A stretch of 64,000 nt of DNA from contig NC_073695.1 in assembly GCF_029784165.1 (NCBI RefSeq), forward strand, positions 213,371,896 to 213,435,895, read 5' to 3'. Made by a program: the position numbers and the translations under genes. How positions within the stretch are numbered: position 1 is the stretch's first letter; each line of letters opens with the position of its first letter. Below are positions 23,901-33,863 of the stretch, piece after piece. This DNA comes from Wyeomyia smithii. Its lineage: Eukaryota; Arthropoda; Insecta; Diptera; Culicidae. Under the pieces are notes generated by a model that ran no database searches, had not been told where the DNA came from, and saw only the letters and a program-made list of their open reading frames with translations.

Positions 23901-26900
23901 AAACTGATTTTTTCAGCATAAAAGGTTATTTTGGAGCCTTTAGGACTCGGTTCCATATCCGATTGAATACTTTTTTTCACTTGGATTAAGGGTTTGCAAT
24001 CCCGGGAATTGGCTTTTCCCGGGATTCCCGGGAATAGGAATATTGATTCCCGGGATTCCCGAGCTCCTCGGAAAATTTTCCGTACAATATTGCAATAAAA
24101 CTAAATATCGTATAAAAACACGAAACTTACGTCGTAGAAGTGTAGAGCAGCTTCACAGTGTGCATTATACGAAGCAAATATTTGCTTGAAACGACGATCA
24201 ATATTTGCTTGCCGTCTAATATCAAATTATTTGCTTTATTTATTTGTCAAAAATATATGCTGTCTTATTCAGTAAACGATAAATTAAGAAATATTTTCTT
24301 CGTCTCATGTCTTTTTTTTGCTAGTGAGTTTACTACCAAGCGGATAGTTGCTTGATTTTTTCTTTGTTTATTGACAATAAATTTTGAAACCTGTAAATTG
24401 ATAAAAAAAATTGAAACCCGTGAATCAATGCGACCAGGAATAAATAAATTAATAAAACTCAGTCAGTGTAACTTGGGTCGTGGCCGCGATTTCACATTAA
24501 TTACGAAGACATTCAAATGCTCTAAAATCTGGCTGCCAAACATTCAGCTTTATCTTCAAAAAACTAAAAGTATTGGACTCTTCAGTTTCTAATGAAATGT
24601 AGCAAGAGCTGGAAACGGTGATTTAGAAGTATTTTAGAAATCAGACACCAGCGGTGATTCAGCGATCTTAAGCAAAGTATTACAGAAGGGAACTACATTA
24701 TTTGGGCTTAACGAGAAATTGTCAGCGGAACTGAGGCGATTGATAAACGATTGTTCATGAATTTCTGGAGTGAACTTGAATAAGTTTTGTTCTTCAATTG
24801 ATAATTAAATTGTAAACGATTGTTCGAAACTTTTTATTAATAAAGTTTATTTGAAATCTCATTTTCGCTAAGGATTTTTTCCTTTCCCGGTTCCCGGGAA
24901 TTCCCGGGAAATGAGATTTTTCATTCCCGTTTCCCGGGAAATCTATTCTCGGGAATATTGCAAACCCTACTTGGATTCCAGAGTTACGTTATTCTACGTT
25001 GCACTTTTTTGTGCGAAATACTGAAAAATATCAGGGAAAATAATATGATATTTCAGGGAAAATCAGGGAATTTCATTTTGAAAATTTTTTCGCAACCCTG
25101 TTTTTATTCTGCTTGATTAGTTACTATATGTCATACAAAATTCGAATAAATAGCAACGATGACTTCATTTGGTTTTACCTAAAAGAGTTGCAACGTTCCA
25201 TTATGCTTATCTTTGCAAATGTTAGCACCAATTCTAGCCGGAGTAGAAAAAAACGTGAGCGTGTGTTTCAGTCCAGTCTGACGTTACATGCTTCCCTGGT
25301 GTTAATTGGATCAGTTGTGTAAGTTTAAACTAGAGCTAAAAACTGTGTATTGTCGGCTTGTGAAGATACAGTAAGAACAATTCCTTCTGTTGTTCCATCG
25401 ACGTATTGTAAACTTTGCACACCAGGACTCTAAATTCTGCAAACTGGTCTTCTGGTATTAATTACTATAAATTGATTCCTCTAGTGCTACACAGTCACAC
25501 CTACGCCGGCTTATCCGATACCGAACCGGTTGCTTGCACTCATTACAAAAAGGCGGTGCTGCATTGAAGTTTGCACACGCTCCCCATTCAAGGGGCGCAA
25601 CAGAAGCTCAACAGCTTCTAAGTTATCGAAAAAGAAAACATGTTGAAGTTACCCCGGCAGCGGTTTTAAAGAAGCGAATCAACCGGGCACACGAAATGAA
25701 CGGGTGAAAATGTAATTGAAAACACTAATAATGGTCGGCTAACTATATCATTTAGATTTTCACCGACCAACTTAAGCGCGGTCGGTTGATTGAGGTTAAA
25801 ACGGACGGAAACACGTGTTTCGCTGGTAGAAAAGTGCCAGTGTGCAACGTGTGCATTTCCTTGCCGACCGACGACAGCACCGGTTCCAACATGCGCATTC
25901 AACAAACGAGGATGGATTGATGACGTACATTTTGAACGTTTCTTCTATACATAAACTTTTGAGACTGCTTACTAACCGTCTGCGGATGGTCTACCTATGT
26001 GTGGAGGATTAGTTCGAGAGCAGAGCTACAATGTATGTTTCTGTTTACACGGCTATTCCACCAATGCGTTGTAATTTAATTGTTTGGGCGGTGGGCGCAA
26101 TTGATTTACATGGTGTGAATCTTGATCTTGACCTGACGTGGTCTGAATTAGTTCGAACCATGTTTCATATACACCTACAACGGATTTGCGTTTTGTCCAA
26201 ATGTTGTAATATCTAACGAGTGAAAAAAAATGAACCGATGCTACGTACTGACTTTTCCATCCAACTCGCTGTGAGGCCTAGCTTTGTGGAAAGAGTGTGG
26301 AACTGCTAGACACGTCTCTGGTAGCCGGGTACTATTTTTAGCTCCACTGAAAGTGATTCTCGGTGTGTTGAAGCGAATCCGACTGAAAGACGCAGCCGTC
26401 TAATCCGGCCCAGATCCGATCACGTAACCAACCATGTGCCTAATGTGGTACTGTAATTTTTATTTTTCTAATTTTTCACGTTTTCTCTTTTTCACTTTCT
26501 GCAGGCCTCAGGAGTAACTGTGTCGGATGTGTGCAAAACGACGTACGAGGAAATCAAAAAAGACAAAAAACATCGCTATGTCATATTCTACATCCGAGAC
26601 GAGAAACAAATCGATGTGGAGGTGATCGGTGACCGTAACGCCGAGTACGACCAATTCCTGGATGACATCCAGAAGGGTGGACCGGGCGAGTGCCGGTCAG
26701 TTACTAGTTATTTCCGATCGTAAACGCAGCTAACAATGGTCCGTTTGTTTTCAGGTATGGTCTCTTCGACTTTGAGTACATGCACCAGTGCCAAGGCACC
26801 TCGGAAAGTTCCAAGAAGCAGAAGCTGTTTCTTATGTCCTGGTGCCCCGATACCGCTAAGGTGAGTGATTATCAATTATAATCATAATAGAGTTACAAAA

Positions 26901-29499
26901 AATAGCTTGAAAATCACCTGGTCCTGAAGTGAAGAGCATATGAATTGGCTGTGCTGATTTTCGAAATCAGTTTAATTTACAATTTCGCTATTTCTATGAC
27001 CGGTATAATCGGATTTACAACGTTTTCATGCAGGCAAATAAATTCGCAACCATCTACAAATCCTTTGCGTGTTAGATAATACAATTGCGGAGTGATTTTG
27101 AAGTACGCTGCTAAACGATTTAAATTGATTTGTCATTCTACTGTTAGAATTTTAACACATTCATACTGATGTGTCTGTGTAAACGTATCCTATTTCAAGA
27201 TACCATAAGATGCATATCCATCACTCAGTTCCATTCACCGGTACGAAGAAAGTTTGCTAATATTTTCTTCAACACTTCATTTTTTTCTGCAGACACAGAT
27301 AAATAGTAGATCTTAGAACTCATAAAGGCCCATGAAGTGCTTATTTTCAGAGACTGTTACGGATGGTTCAGAAAACATTACAACCTGCTCTAATTGCTAC
27401 CAGATGCACCGAACTTGATATCAATCTTTTTGAGCGCCATGAGAGTTGCTTCAAAATTCTGAAATGTTACAAAAACCTATAATTTAATGAAAAACGACTT
27501 ATTACAACAAAAGATTACCGTTAAAGCAGTACACAAGCGATAGAGACTTGTCAAACAAAACTTTCCTGATTCCGAGAAGTGAAATTAAAGTTTCTAGTTT
27601 AGTCGTATGAATATGAGTTAACTCTGCTACTCTCATAAAATTGCACTGCTGGAGCAAAATCAATGCGTTTATACATACGGCGGAAAATAGCAGTGTTGAA
27701 AAAATTAATCAAAATAAAAAAAGTAATTTTATGATTCATTCATCATCCAACTTCGTTGAATCCATCTTGGTGTCATCAGTGGTGTGATAAAAAGCCGTAG
27801 AAAACGAATTAAATCCACCAACCTATCGTGGTTTTTAATGTGGTACCTTGAAGGAACACCTATTGATAGCTATGACAACCTGTCGTAAAGCTTTGTACGC
27901 TGAACGAAGAACGGTACAACTTTATATCCCCTGAGGAAGGCCAAGTCCAAAAGTCGAATTGTCGGACATAAGACAGCGTTTTGATCCACCGTTAAGACTG
28001 AAAAAGCCATATCTCCTTTTAAAATAAAGTATAAGCTTAGGTCATTGTAGAAATGATTCTAGGCGAGTATAAAACTCGTATGTGCAACTTTCCTGAAGGA
28101 ATATTTGAAAAGATTTGGTTAAGATATGTGTTTTCGTTACCAGTTTTTAATTACCTCAGCATTTGTTTGCGTTTCTCGAAAATATAACACGTTGAACAAA
28201 GTTATTAGTTTTACCACCATAATGGTGCTGTGATGTGGTAATCTGAGATTTGGGGATCAAATTTAAAAATCTTAGTTTTGGTGTACAAAACAACAGGATT
28301 GTGGTTAGGGATATCATCAAAAGCAGAATCATTTTCAATTTCATGCAAGCAAGCAGATTAGTTGTTTGATTACAAGAAAACGCTTTTACAGGCGAAGCAG
28401 TTTCTTCAAACGTCTGATTATTTGAACTCAACAATAGAATGTTATCAGTCCTAAAATTATCAAGATTTTTTATGCAAGAAAGTGAAATTGAAGACAATAG
28501 GGAGGATGACTTTGTTAAAATCAAAATCAAAATACCAATTGCAACCCTATACTCTCTTTGTGTTCTTTGTGTCTTCTGGTGCAAACGTGCAAAGCAAAGC
28601 CTTGGTGCTACATTCCGATTCGGAACTTGACCTTCTGTTCACTATACACAGACTTCGCAGCCAACCGTTAAGTGTACAGGACAATTGCGGGGCTAGCGCT
28701 ACGATCCTACTGACACTAACAGTCTCTCCCGAGTCAAGACTCGAACCTACGACGACTGGCTTGTTAGGCCAGCATCGTACCTCGAGACCAGCTGAGGAGG
28801 CATGGTGCAAACGTGCAATGCCCTTTAAATACAAAGTTCGCAATTAGAAATCAGTACTTTCGCGATGGAGAACGGATCGTACTTTTGAACGTAAAGTTTG
28901 TTGATTTATAAGAAATATAAATGAACAACAAAATCTCAGGCTTCAACGTATCTTCATCACAACGACAATCACTTAACATTTTATTCAAGTACTAGGGATA
29001 TCGAACAGATAAGCTGAGCTGGTCACTGAGCCCAACTAAAATTAATAATGTATTAAATCTAAAGTTGATTCTCGTAGTTTTCTTTGTTATTTTGAGTCAC
29101 GAGATCTATCCTTTCGTTGGGTTACTTCTTCAGAATGTGTCTTTTGTAATTCCAAATATGATAGGTATATTATATTATATAAGATATGATCAGCTCTCAC
29201 GTTTTGTGATGATGAGGTGTGGTTTGGAGGCGTGCTAGGTGCTCTTCGAGAATTAATTATTTTTCGATTGAGTCTCTAAGGTTTAAGCTTAAATCCTGAT
29301 TTCACTGCTACGAAGAAAAACTGATTCAATTCACTATTTCCTTTCATTCCAGGTCAAGAAGAAGATGTTGTACTCGAGCTCCTTTGACGCGCTGAAGAAG
29401 TCGCTGGTCGGCGTCCAGAAGTACATTCAGGCTACCGATCTCTCTGAGGCATCACGAGAAGCTGTCGAGGAAAAGCTGCGCGCCACTGATCGTCAATAA
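11968..29499 (+). CDS. tsr: Cofilin/actin-depolymerizing factor (twinstar), 4 coding exons
   Basis: Coding exons are 11968-11970 (the ATG only), 26505-26695, 26755-26860 and 29353-29499. All junctions have GT and AG borders and the phases fit. The product is 148 aa, the length of Drosophila twinstar. It is a single ADF-homology domain that binds and severs actin filaments in the cytoplasm. Ser3 in MASGV is the site that LIM kinase phosphorylates in the family. VKKKMLYSSSFDALKKSL (from residue 101) is the long actin-binding helix, and KKDKKHRYVIFYI is also typical. The intron directly after the start codon is a known feature of cofilin genes. That intron is 14.5 kb here and packed with transposons, and intron 3 (2.5 kb) carries a SINE. 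Nothing in the coding sequence looks broken. Confidence 0.95.
11971..14118 (+). other. Twinstar intron 1, proximal part, no gene seen
   Basis: No supported exon. A 16-bp inverted pair, CCAGCTAGCTGGCATC at about 12862 and its complement at about 13041, frames about 190 bases and may mark a small old insertion. Several open frames around 13150-13990 overlap on both strands and show no recognisable domain. Confidence 0.4.
14119..14212 (-). repeat. tRNA-derived SINE, family A, diverged 5' fragment
   Basis: On the minus strand it carries the tRNA-like head (GGTCTCGAGGTACGATGCTGG) and a box-B-like GTTCGAATCCCG, but lacks the rest of the 210-bp unit. It lies about 50 bases from another copy. Confidence 0.6.
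14260..14466 (-). repeat. tRNA-derived SINE, family A, near full length
   Basis: It matches the 210-bp unit at 28593-28802 along its length. The flanks TTGAAGTCGCTATAAAA (left) and a diverged TTGAAGCCACGCTACATT... (right) look like an aged target duplication. Orientation is minus: tRNA-like head at the high-coordinate end, tail ending in GGGCTTTGC. Confidence 0.8.
14467..15873 (+). other. Twinstar intron 1; short microsatellite and a MITE fragment
   Basis: No exon is seen. Three to four copies of AACTT lie at about 15138-15160. 15765-15850 is rich in CGTAAAAA-type units and resembles the ends of the TTTTTACGCG MITE at 45452-45789, so it is probably a degraded copy. Confidence 0.4.
15878..16480. 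mobile_element. Non-autonomous DNA transposon with CTGCC ends, TSD TTCA
   Basis: The left end CTGCCTGTGATCGCATAACT and the right end (complement CTGCCCATAACCGCATAATT) form an imperfect TIR of about 28 bp. TTCA flanks both sides (15874-15877 and 16481-16484). A subterminal copy of the TIR core (ATAACCGCATAATTGTAACA) recurs at about 16041. It is 603 bp with no recognised transposase. It belongs with the CTGCC elements at 39014, 52176, 53157 and 54555. Confidence 0.7.
16485..21539 (+). other. Twinstar intron 1, middle part, no gene seen
   Basis: AT-rich intron with scattered open frames of 60-85 aa, none with recognisable domains or convincing splice context. About 20800-20940 is a diverged copy of the repeat at 9800-9960. 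Confidence 0.35.
21540..22966 (+). pseudogene. Degraded, 5'-truncated RTE-like non-LTR retrotransposon
   Basis: Fragments in several frames match the intact element at 30404-33851. They include an endonuclease end (ADHVLIDGRQLSDII, SDHYLVEIRQ at about 21630-21730), a reverse transcriptase core (FIDFKAAYDTIDRVELWKVM at about 22707-22766) and LRQG followed after a frameshift by SCLLFN. The catalytic FADD region and the 3' end are missing. The copy stops where a CCCGGG-rich hAT-like end begins at about 22970. Stops and frameshifts make it non-functional. Confidence 0.85.
22967..23030. mobile_element. Right-end fragment of the CCCGGG hAT-like element
   Basis: ATTTTTCATTCCCGTTTCCC followed by GGGAAATC and a GCAAACCCTA end matches the right terminus at 24900-24969. 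Only this end remains. It abuts the truncated LINE on the left and a MITE on the right. Confidence 0.65.
23032..23354. mobile_element. MITE with perfect 20-bp TIRs (CACAGACAAACAGACGTGCC)
   Basis: The 20-bp left end is repeated exactly in inverted form at 23335-23354. CCCTAA occurs on both sides (23026-23031 and 23355-23360) and may be a 6-bp target duplication. The interior of about 280 bp has no protein signature. The left CCCTAA is also the terminus of the neighbouring hAT-like fragment, so the duplication could be partly coincidental. Confidence 0.7.
23360..23660 (+). repeat. TATA-bearing repeat, copy 3, with an AGCAG-rich minisatellite
   Basis: GATAGGTCGCTCGATGC, CCCAAGCACGGGCGAC and a TATA box in GGGCTATATAAGAGTC at about 23447 match copy 1 upstream of 6130. 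The part downstream of the TATA box matches copy 2 (TAGCGGATGGTCACTAGGACGG). From about 23520 a CAGCAG/GTAGC-rich run includes an imperfect 24-28-bp tandem unit. There is no supported protein. Confidence 0.45.
23806..25100. mobile_element. Outer hAT-like MITE, split by a nested element
   Basis: The left end CAGGGTGTCGAAAA and right end TTTTTTCGCAACCCTG are inverted repeats of the CAGGG type common in hAT elements. TCAGGGAAT motifs repeat inside both arms. The outer sequence totals about 313 bp once the nested 982-bp element and one 8-bp target duplicate are removed. The outer flanks match only weakly, so the insertion is old. Confidence 0.55.
23988..24969. mobile_element. hAT-like non-autonomous element, TSD CTTGGATT
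   Basis: The ends are AGGGTTTGCAAT on the left and GCAAACCCT on the right, each leading into CCCGGGAA-rich arms. CTTGGATT flanks both sides exactly (23980-23987 and 24970-24977). An 8-bp duplication with AGGG-type termini fits the hAT superfamily. Open frames inside are short and unrecognised, so it is non-autonomous or decayed. It sits inside an older hAT-like MITE. Confidence 0.75.
25101..26504 (+). other. Twinstar intron 1, distal part
   Basis: No exon, RNA gene or clear repeat end is seen. It ends at the acceptor TTTCTGCAG before twinstar exon 2. Confidence 0.4.
26861..28576 (+). other. Twinstar intron 3, no gene seen
   Basis: AT-rich intron. An open frame on the minus strand (28156-28584) has no recognisable domain. 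Confidence 0.4.
28593..28802 (-). repeat. tRNA-Val-like SINE, family A, full-length 210-bp copy
   Basis: A perfect 16-bp target duplication, TGGTGCAAACGTGCAA, flanks it at 28577-28592 and 28803-28818, which defines the ends. Read on the minus strand, the head contains an anticodon-stem match CTGGC/GCCAG around the loop CTAACAA (anticodon AAC, valine) and a box B, GGTTCGAGTCT. The body reads GGGAGAGACTGTTAGTGTCA through GCGCTAGCCCCGCAATTGTC, and the 3' end is CACCAAGGCTTTGC, without poly(A). It lies in twinstar intron 3, antisense to the gene. Confidence 0.9.
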
Positions 29500-30391
29500 G
29501 ATTATCCTTACTTAAGATTACGCACACAACAGATACAACAGCTACTACTACAACAGAAACAAAACCCAACACGAAAATACACTGTTACATAAAACTACAC
29601 TCAGAGCCAGAAAATTACTTCAGGAGAGAATGTAAAAGTAAAAGCAGAATACATCAGAACAAACGTAACAATTCAAGAGAATAAGCAAAACACTGAAACA
29701 GCATATGAAAACAATGAAACATAAAAATAAACGCAAACTAAGGATAAAACAGTAAACAAAAGCAAAACTTGAATGGATTAAGAAAGCGTGTCTGCTATTA
29801 GAATAAAACAACTATTTCGGATTGGTTTGCGGTGGGCGGGGGGCAGATCGATTTATGCAGCCGGACACAGCAAATAACAACTGCAACAATAAGAACGATA
29901 GTGTAAATCTATCGCGCAGGGGAAGTCAAAACACTGTCGGGAAACGTGTGCCCATTCTCCGGGGCCAAGTGAGAGAGAGAGGAAGCGTTTCTTAGCAAGG
30001 CATTTATTTAAGCGTGTGTTTATTGCCTCTCTTGGCCCTTTCAAGATTCGCTCCTTTCCTTCCCTCTTTCTTATCCATTATTGATTGTGTGTGCGGTTAT
30101 CATCAGGAAACAAAAGAATTAATAAAAAAAAACTTCAACTGAAAATTCAAAACGAACAATCGTATTACAGTTATGATTAATTTAAATTAAAACAATAAAA
30201 TACTAATAAAGATAAACGTGGAATTGATACTTCCTGTGTATTATCACATGTTCAAAAAACTGGTTTTCAGATCGAATGGCAATCGGTTAGGCCTGACGAG
30301 TTTGGAGTTTTTTTTTTCATCTCAGTTCGGATTTTGCTACAAAATCAAAATTCTTTTAACCGCAGAATTCCAATTGCAAATAAAGATAGGG
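29500..30391 (+). other. Twinstar 3' UTR and downstream flank
   Basis: A-rich sequence follows the stop codon. AATAAA hexamers occur at 29726-29731, 29802-29807, 30121-30126 and 30194-30199, so several poly(A) sites are possible. No other gene is seen before the LINE insertion at 30404. Confidence 0.5.
29726..29731 (+). terminator. First candidate twinstar polyadenylation signal
   Basis: AATAAA, 227 bases after the stop codon. Further AATAAA hexamers lie at 29802, 30121 and 30194. Confidence 0.4.
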
Positions 30392-30403
30392 ACTTTTTCA
30401 ATC

Positions 30404-33400
30404 TTACCTTACCTTACCAAACAGTCCCAAGCCGTGGTGTGGCCTTTGCTGTACGTAAGAGTCGTCTCCATTCCACTTGGTCCATGGCTGCAGTTCGCCA
30501 GCTCTGCAGTCTGCGTTGGGTCCGCAGGTCGTCTTCCACCTGATCGATCCACCTTGCCCGCTGTGCACCTCTCCGTCTCGTCCCTGACGGATTGGTTTCA
30601 AGAACCATCTTTACCGGACTGTCGTCTGACATCCTTACAACATGCCCAGCCCACCACAATCTGCCTATCTTAGCGGTGTGGACGATAGATGGCTCTCCAA
30701 GCAGCTCCTGCAGTTCGTGGTTCATTCGCCTTCTCCACACTCCGTTTTCCATCTGCAGTCCACCGAAGATGGTACGCAACACCTTCCGCTCGAAGACCGC
30801 AAGGGCGCGTTGGTCCTTCACGCGTTGGTCCTTCACAAGCATAGTCCATGTCTCATGCCCGTAGAGGACTACCGGTCTGATCAGCGTCTTGTACATGGTT
30901 AACTTGGTTCGGTGACGAATTCTACTCGATCGGAGCGTCCTCCGGAGACCAAAGTATGCACGATTTCCTGCCATGATGCGCCGTTGAATTTCTCTGCTGG
31001 TATCGTTGTCGGCAGTTACCAGTGAGCCCAGATACACGAACTCATCAACCACCTCGATTTCATCACCACCAATTTGAACTCGAGGTGGGAGGTTAGCACT
31101 GTCCTCTCGTGAACCCCTTCCTTTCATATACTTCGTCTTTGATGCATTGATGACCAGTCCAATCCGTTTGGCTTCAGCCTTTAGTCCGATGTACGTATCC
31201 GCCATCTTCACAAAGGTCCGAGCCACAATGTCAATATCGTCAGCGAAACCAAACAGTTGAACCGACTTTTGGAATATCGTGCCACTCATGTTAATCCCCG
31301 CTCTTCTAATGACACCTTCCAGGGCAATGTTGAACAGTAGGCACGAGAGACCATCACCTTGCCTTAGACCTCTTCGGGTTTCGAAGTGTCTCGAGAGTGC
31401 CCCCGAAACTCGAACTACACACACCACTCGATCCATCATCGCTTCGACCAACTGCGTCAGTTTGTCCGGAAATCCGTAGTCGTGCATAATTTGCCATAGC
31501 TTGTCCCGATCGATTGTGTCGTACGCCGATTTAAAATCGATGAACAAATGATGTGTGGGCACGTTATATTCGCGGCATTTCTGCATAACCTGCCGAACCG
31601 TGAATATCTGATCCGTGGTGGCGCGGGCACCCATAAATCCCGCCTGGTAGTGCCCCACGAACTGCTTCGCAAATGGTGATAGTCGACGGCAAAGTATTTG
31701 GGAGAGTACCTTGTAGGCGGCGTTCAACAGAGTGATTGCCCGGTAATTGCAGTACTCCAGTTTGTCGCCCTTTTTGTAGATGGGACACACAATACCCTCC
31801 ATCCACTCCTCCGGTACTCGTTCTTCCTCCCAAACCTTGACAATGACCCAGTGTACGGCTCTAGCCAGTGTTTCTCCACCGTATTTCAATAGCTCGCTGG
31901 GAAGTTGGTCCACTCCAGCAGCTTTACTGTTTTTCAGCCGACCAATCTCCTCCTCCACCTCCAGAAGATCGGGGGCTGGAATTCTAATGTCTTCTGCTCG
32001 TGCACCAAGATCAATTCCCATACCGTCCTCGCGCTCTACTGCATCGCCGTTTAGATGCTCGTCGAAGTGCTGTCTCCACCTTTCGATCACCTCACACTCG
32101 TCTGTTAGGAGGTTGCCGTCCAAGCTCCTGCACATATCGGCTTGCGGCACAAAGCCTTTGCGGGAGCTGTTCAGCTTCTGGTAGAACTTCCGAGTGTCGT
32201 TAGCTTGGTACAGCTCTTCCATCGCTACGCGATCTCGGTCCTCTTGCTGGCGCTTCTTCCTTCGGAGGACTGAGTTTTGGCTGTTCCGTGCCTGTCGGTA
32301 TCGTTCCACGTTCGCTCTCGTACGGTGTTGCAGCATTCTCGCCCGTGCTGCATTCTTCTCGACTAACCGTTTGCATTCGCCGTCAAACCAGTCATTTCTA
32401 TGATTCGGGGCCCTTGTACCTAGTAGCGCTACTGCAGTGCTACCTATGGCGGATCGGATGCAGCCATCTTCAAGGGTAGCTGCGCCAAGCTGCTCTTCCG
32501 TAGGTAGCACTGCCTCCAGCTGCTGCGCGTATTCCTGTGCAGCCTCGGCGTCCCGCAGTTGCTCAGTATTTGGTCGCGGCGTTCGACTTTGGCGGTTGTT
32601 ATACACCGTCGATAGTTTTGAGCGCATGCACACAGCTACTAGGTAGTGGTCCGAATCTATATTCGCACTGCGGTAGGTGCGAACGTTGATGATGTCGGAG
32701 AAAAACCTGCCGTCGATTAAAACGTGGTCGATTTGGTTCTCTGTCTGTTGGTCGGGTGATCTCCAGGTGGATTTGTGGATACCTTTGCGGGGGAAGAAGG
32801 TACTTCGGACTACCATACCACGGGAGGCCGCAAAGTTTACGCACCGATGGCCGTTATCATTAGACACGGCATGCAGGCTATCTGGTTCGATTACCGGTCT
32901 GAACATTGCCTCCTGTCCTACCTTAGTATTCAAGTCCCCAATAATGATCTTCACGTCCCGTCGCGGGCAGCTATCGTAGACCTGCTCCAGCTGCGCGTAG
33001 AACGCTTCCTTCTCGTCGTCGGGTCTTCCTTCATGTGGGCAGTGCACGTTGATGATGCTGTAGTTGAAGAACCGGCCCTTTATTCTCAACTTGCACATCC
33101 TTGCGTTGATCGGCTGCCACCCTATCACGCGTTAGCGCATCTTACCCAGTACTATGAAGCCGGTTCCCAGCTCGCTGGTGGTACCACAACTCTGGTAGGA
33201 AGTAGCCGCCCGGTGCCCGCTTTTCCATACCTTCTGTCCTGTCCAACAAAGTTCCTGCAGCGCTACGACTTCGAAGTTGCGTGGATGTAGTTCATCATAT
33301 AATATCCTGTCGCATCCTGGAAAGCAGAGCGATTTGCAGTTCCATGTCCCAAGTTTCCAATCGTAGTCCTTATTTCATTGCCTAGGTCCATGCCGATTGT

Positions 33401-33851
33401 TCCGATCCGTATTATCTCTTACGTTGTTTGTAACATGTTGTTTTCCGGGGCGGCTCGTTGGGCCTTCCCCAACCCCCTGTCTCGCCGGGGGACCATCGTG
33501 TCAGCTCTGTTTAGAGTCCCACGCTGCCACCAGGACGTTGATCAGCCGCTCCTAACATGGAGAACAGACGCTGTTTTGAGCCGCACCATCTTGGTGAACA
33601 GACGCTCGGGTTGGCGAAACATTTCCTCTACCGCCGGAATATGGTTAACGCGCCAATGATCGCGTCGCACCTTCTCACTTAGCTATTGTCGGATGACAAC
33701 ATTGCCCAGGCAACACTAACCAGTTGTATCCATGTTTCAACCGGCAGTCTAGTGTAATCATATGACTCGTGGAGGTGTGAGATAGGAACTTGTGAGGGCC
33801 GAAGCTATGTTTGACGCTCCTTCCAGGTTGTCAACTCACCATTTGATGCCC
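30404..33851 (-). mobile_element. Full-length RTE-like non-LTR retrotransposon with 12-bp TSD
   Basis: The 3448-bp insertion is bounded by the exact duplication ACTTTTTCAATC at 30392-30403 and 33852-33863. On the minus strand the 3' end is a short GGTAA repeat tail (TTACC three times on the plus strand). There is almost no 3' UTR, and the coding stop lies at the edge of the tail. A simple-repeat tail in place of poly(A), with an endonuclease-reverse transcriptase protein, fits the RTE clade. The 5' part, about 33400-33851, has no recognised coding. Confidence 0.85.
30414..33128 (-). CDS. LINE ORF: APE-type endonuclease plus reverse transcriptase (RTE-like)
   Basis: A 904-codon open frame. 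Endonuclease residues are seen in IIIGDLNTKVG (about 32940) and SDHYLVAV (about 32650). The reverse transcriptase has FIDFKSAYDTIDRDKLW, GLRQGDGLSCLLFN and the catalytic FADD at 31236-31247. The C-terminal region has IGRLWWAGHVVRM and RARWIDQVEDDL, common in RTE-like proteins. The first codon of the open stretch is GTG, directly downstream of an in-frame TAA (33132-33134 on the plus strand). The same frame continues upstream to about 33350 with the endonuclease start (KLGTWNCKSL, VVALQELCW). So one nonsense codon cuts off the first 75 or so residues of the domain; otherwise the copy is nearly intact and therefore young. Confidence 0.85.
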   Translation of the reverse strand: MIGWQPINARMCKLRIKGRFFNYSIINVHCPHEGRPDDEKEAFYAQLEQVYDSCPRRDVKIIIGDLNTKVGQEAMFRPVIEPDSLHAVSNDNGHRCVNFAASRGMVVRSTFFPRKGIHKSTWRSPDQQTENQIDHVLIDGRFFSDIINVRTYRSANIDSDHYLVAVCMRSKLSTVYNNRQSRTPRPNTEQLRDAEAAQEYAQQLEAVLPTEEQLGAATLEDGCIRSAIGSTAVALLGTRAPNHRNDWFDGECKRLVEKNAARARMLQHRTRANVERYRQARNSQNSVLRRKKRQQEDRDRVAMEELYQANDTRKFYQKLNSSRKGFVPQADMCRSLDGNLLTDECEVIERWRQHFDEHLNGDAVEREDGMGIDLGARAEDIRIPAPDLLEVEEEIGRLKNSKAAGVDQLPSELLKYGGETLARAVHWVIVKVWEEERVPEEWMEGIVCPIYKKGDKLEYCNYRAITLLNAAYKVLSQILCRRLSPFAKQFVGHYQAGFMGARATTDQIFTVRQVMQKCREYNVPTHHLFIDFKSAYDTIDRDKLWQIMHDYGFPDKLTQLVEAMMDRVVCVVRVSGALSRHFETRRGLRQGDGLSCLLFNIALEGVIRRAGINMSGTIFQKSVQLFGFADDIDIVARTFVKMADTYIGLKAEAKRIGLVINASKTKYMKGRGSREDSANLPPRVQIGGDEIEVVDEFVYLGSLVTADNDTSREIQRRIMAGNRAYFGLRRTLRSSRIRHRTKLTMYKTLIRPVVLYGHETWTMLVKDQRVKDQRALAVFERKVLRTIFGGLQMENGVWRRRMNHELQELLGEPSIVHTAKIGRLWWAGHVVRMSDDSPVKMVLETNPSGTRRRGAQRARWIDQVEDDLRTQRRLQSWRTAAMDQVEWRRLLRTAKATPRLGTVW

Positions 33852-33863
33852 ACTTTTTCAATC

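Noticed and set aside
28156..28584. 142-codon minus-strand frame in twinstar intron 3
   Set aside because: AT-rich random-looking protein with no domain, inside an intron.
31780..32184. Plus-strand open frames opposite the LINE
   Set aside because: They are antisense shadows of the reverse transcriptase/endonuclease frame.
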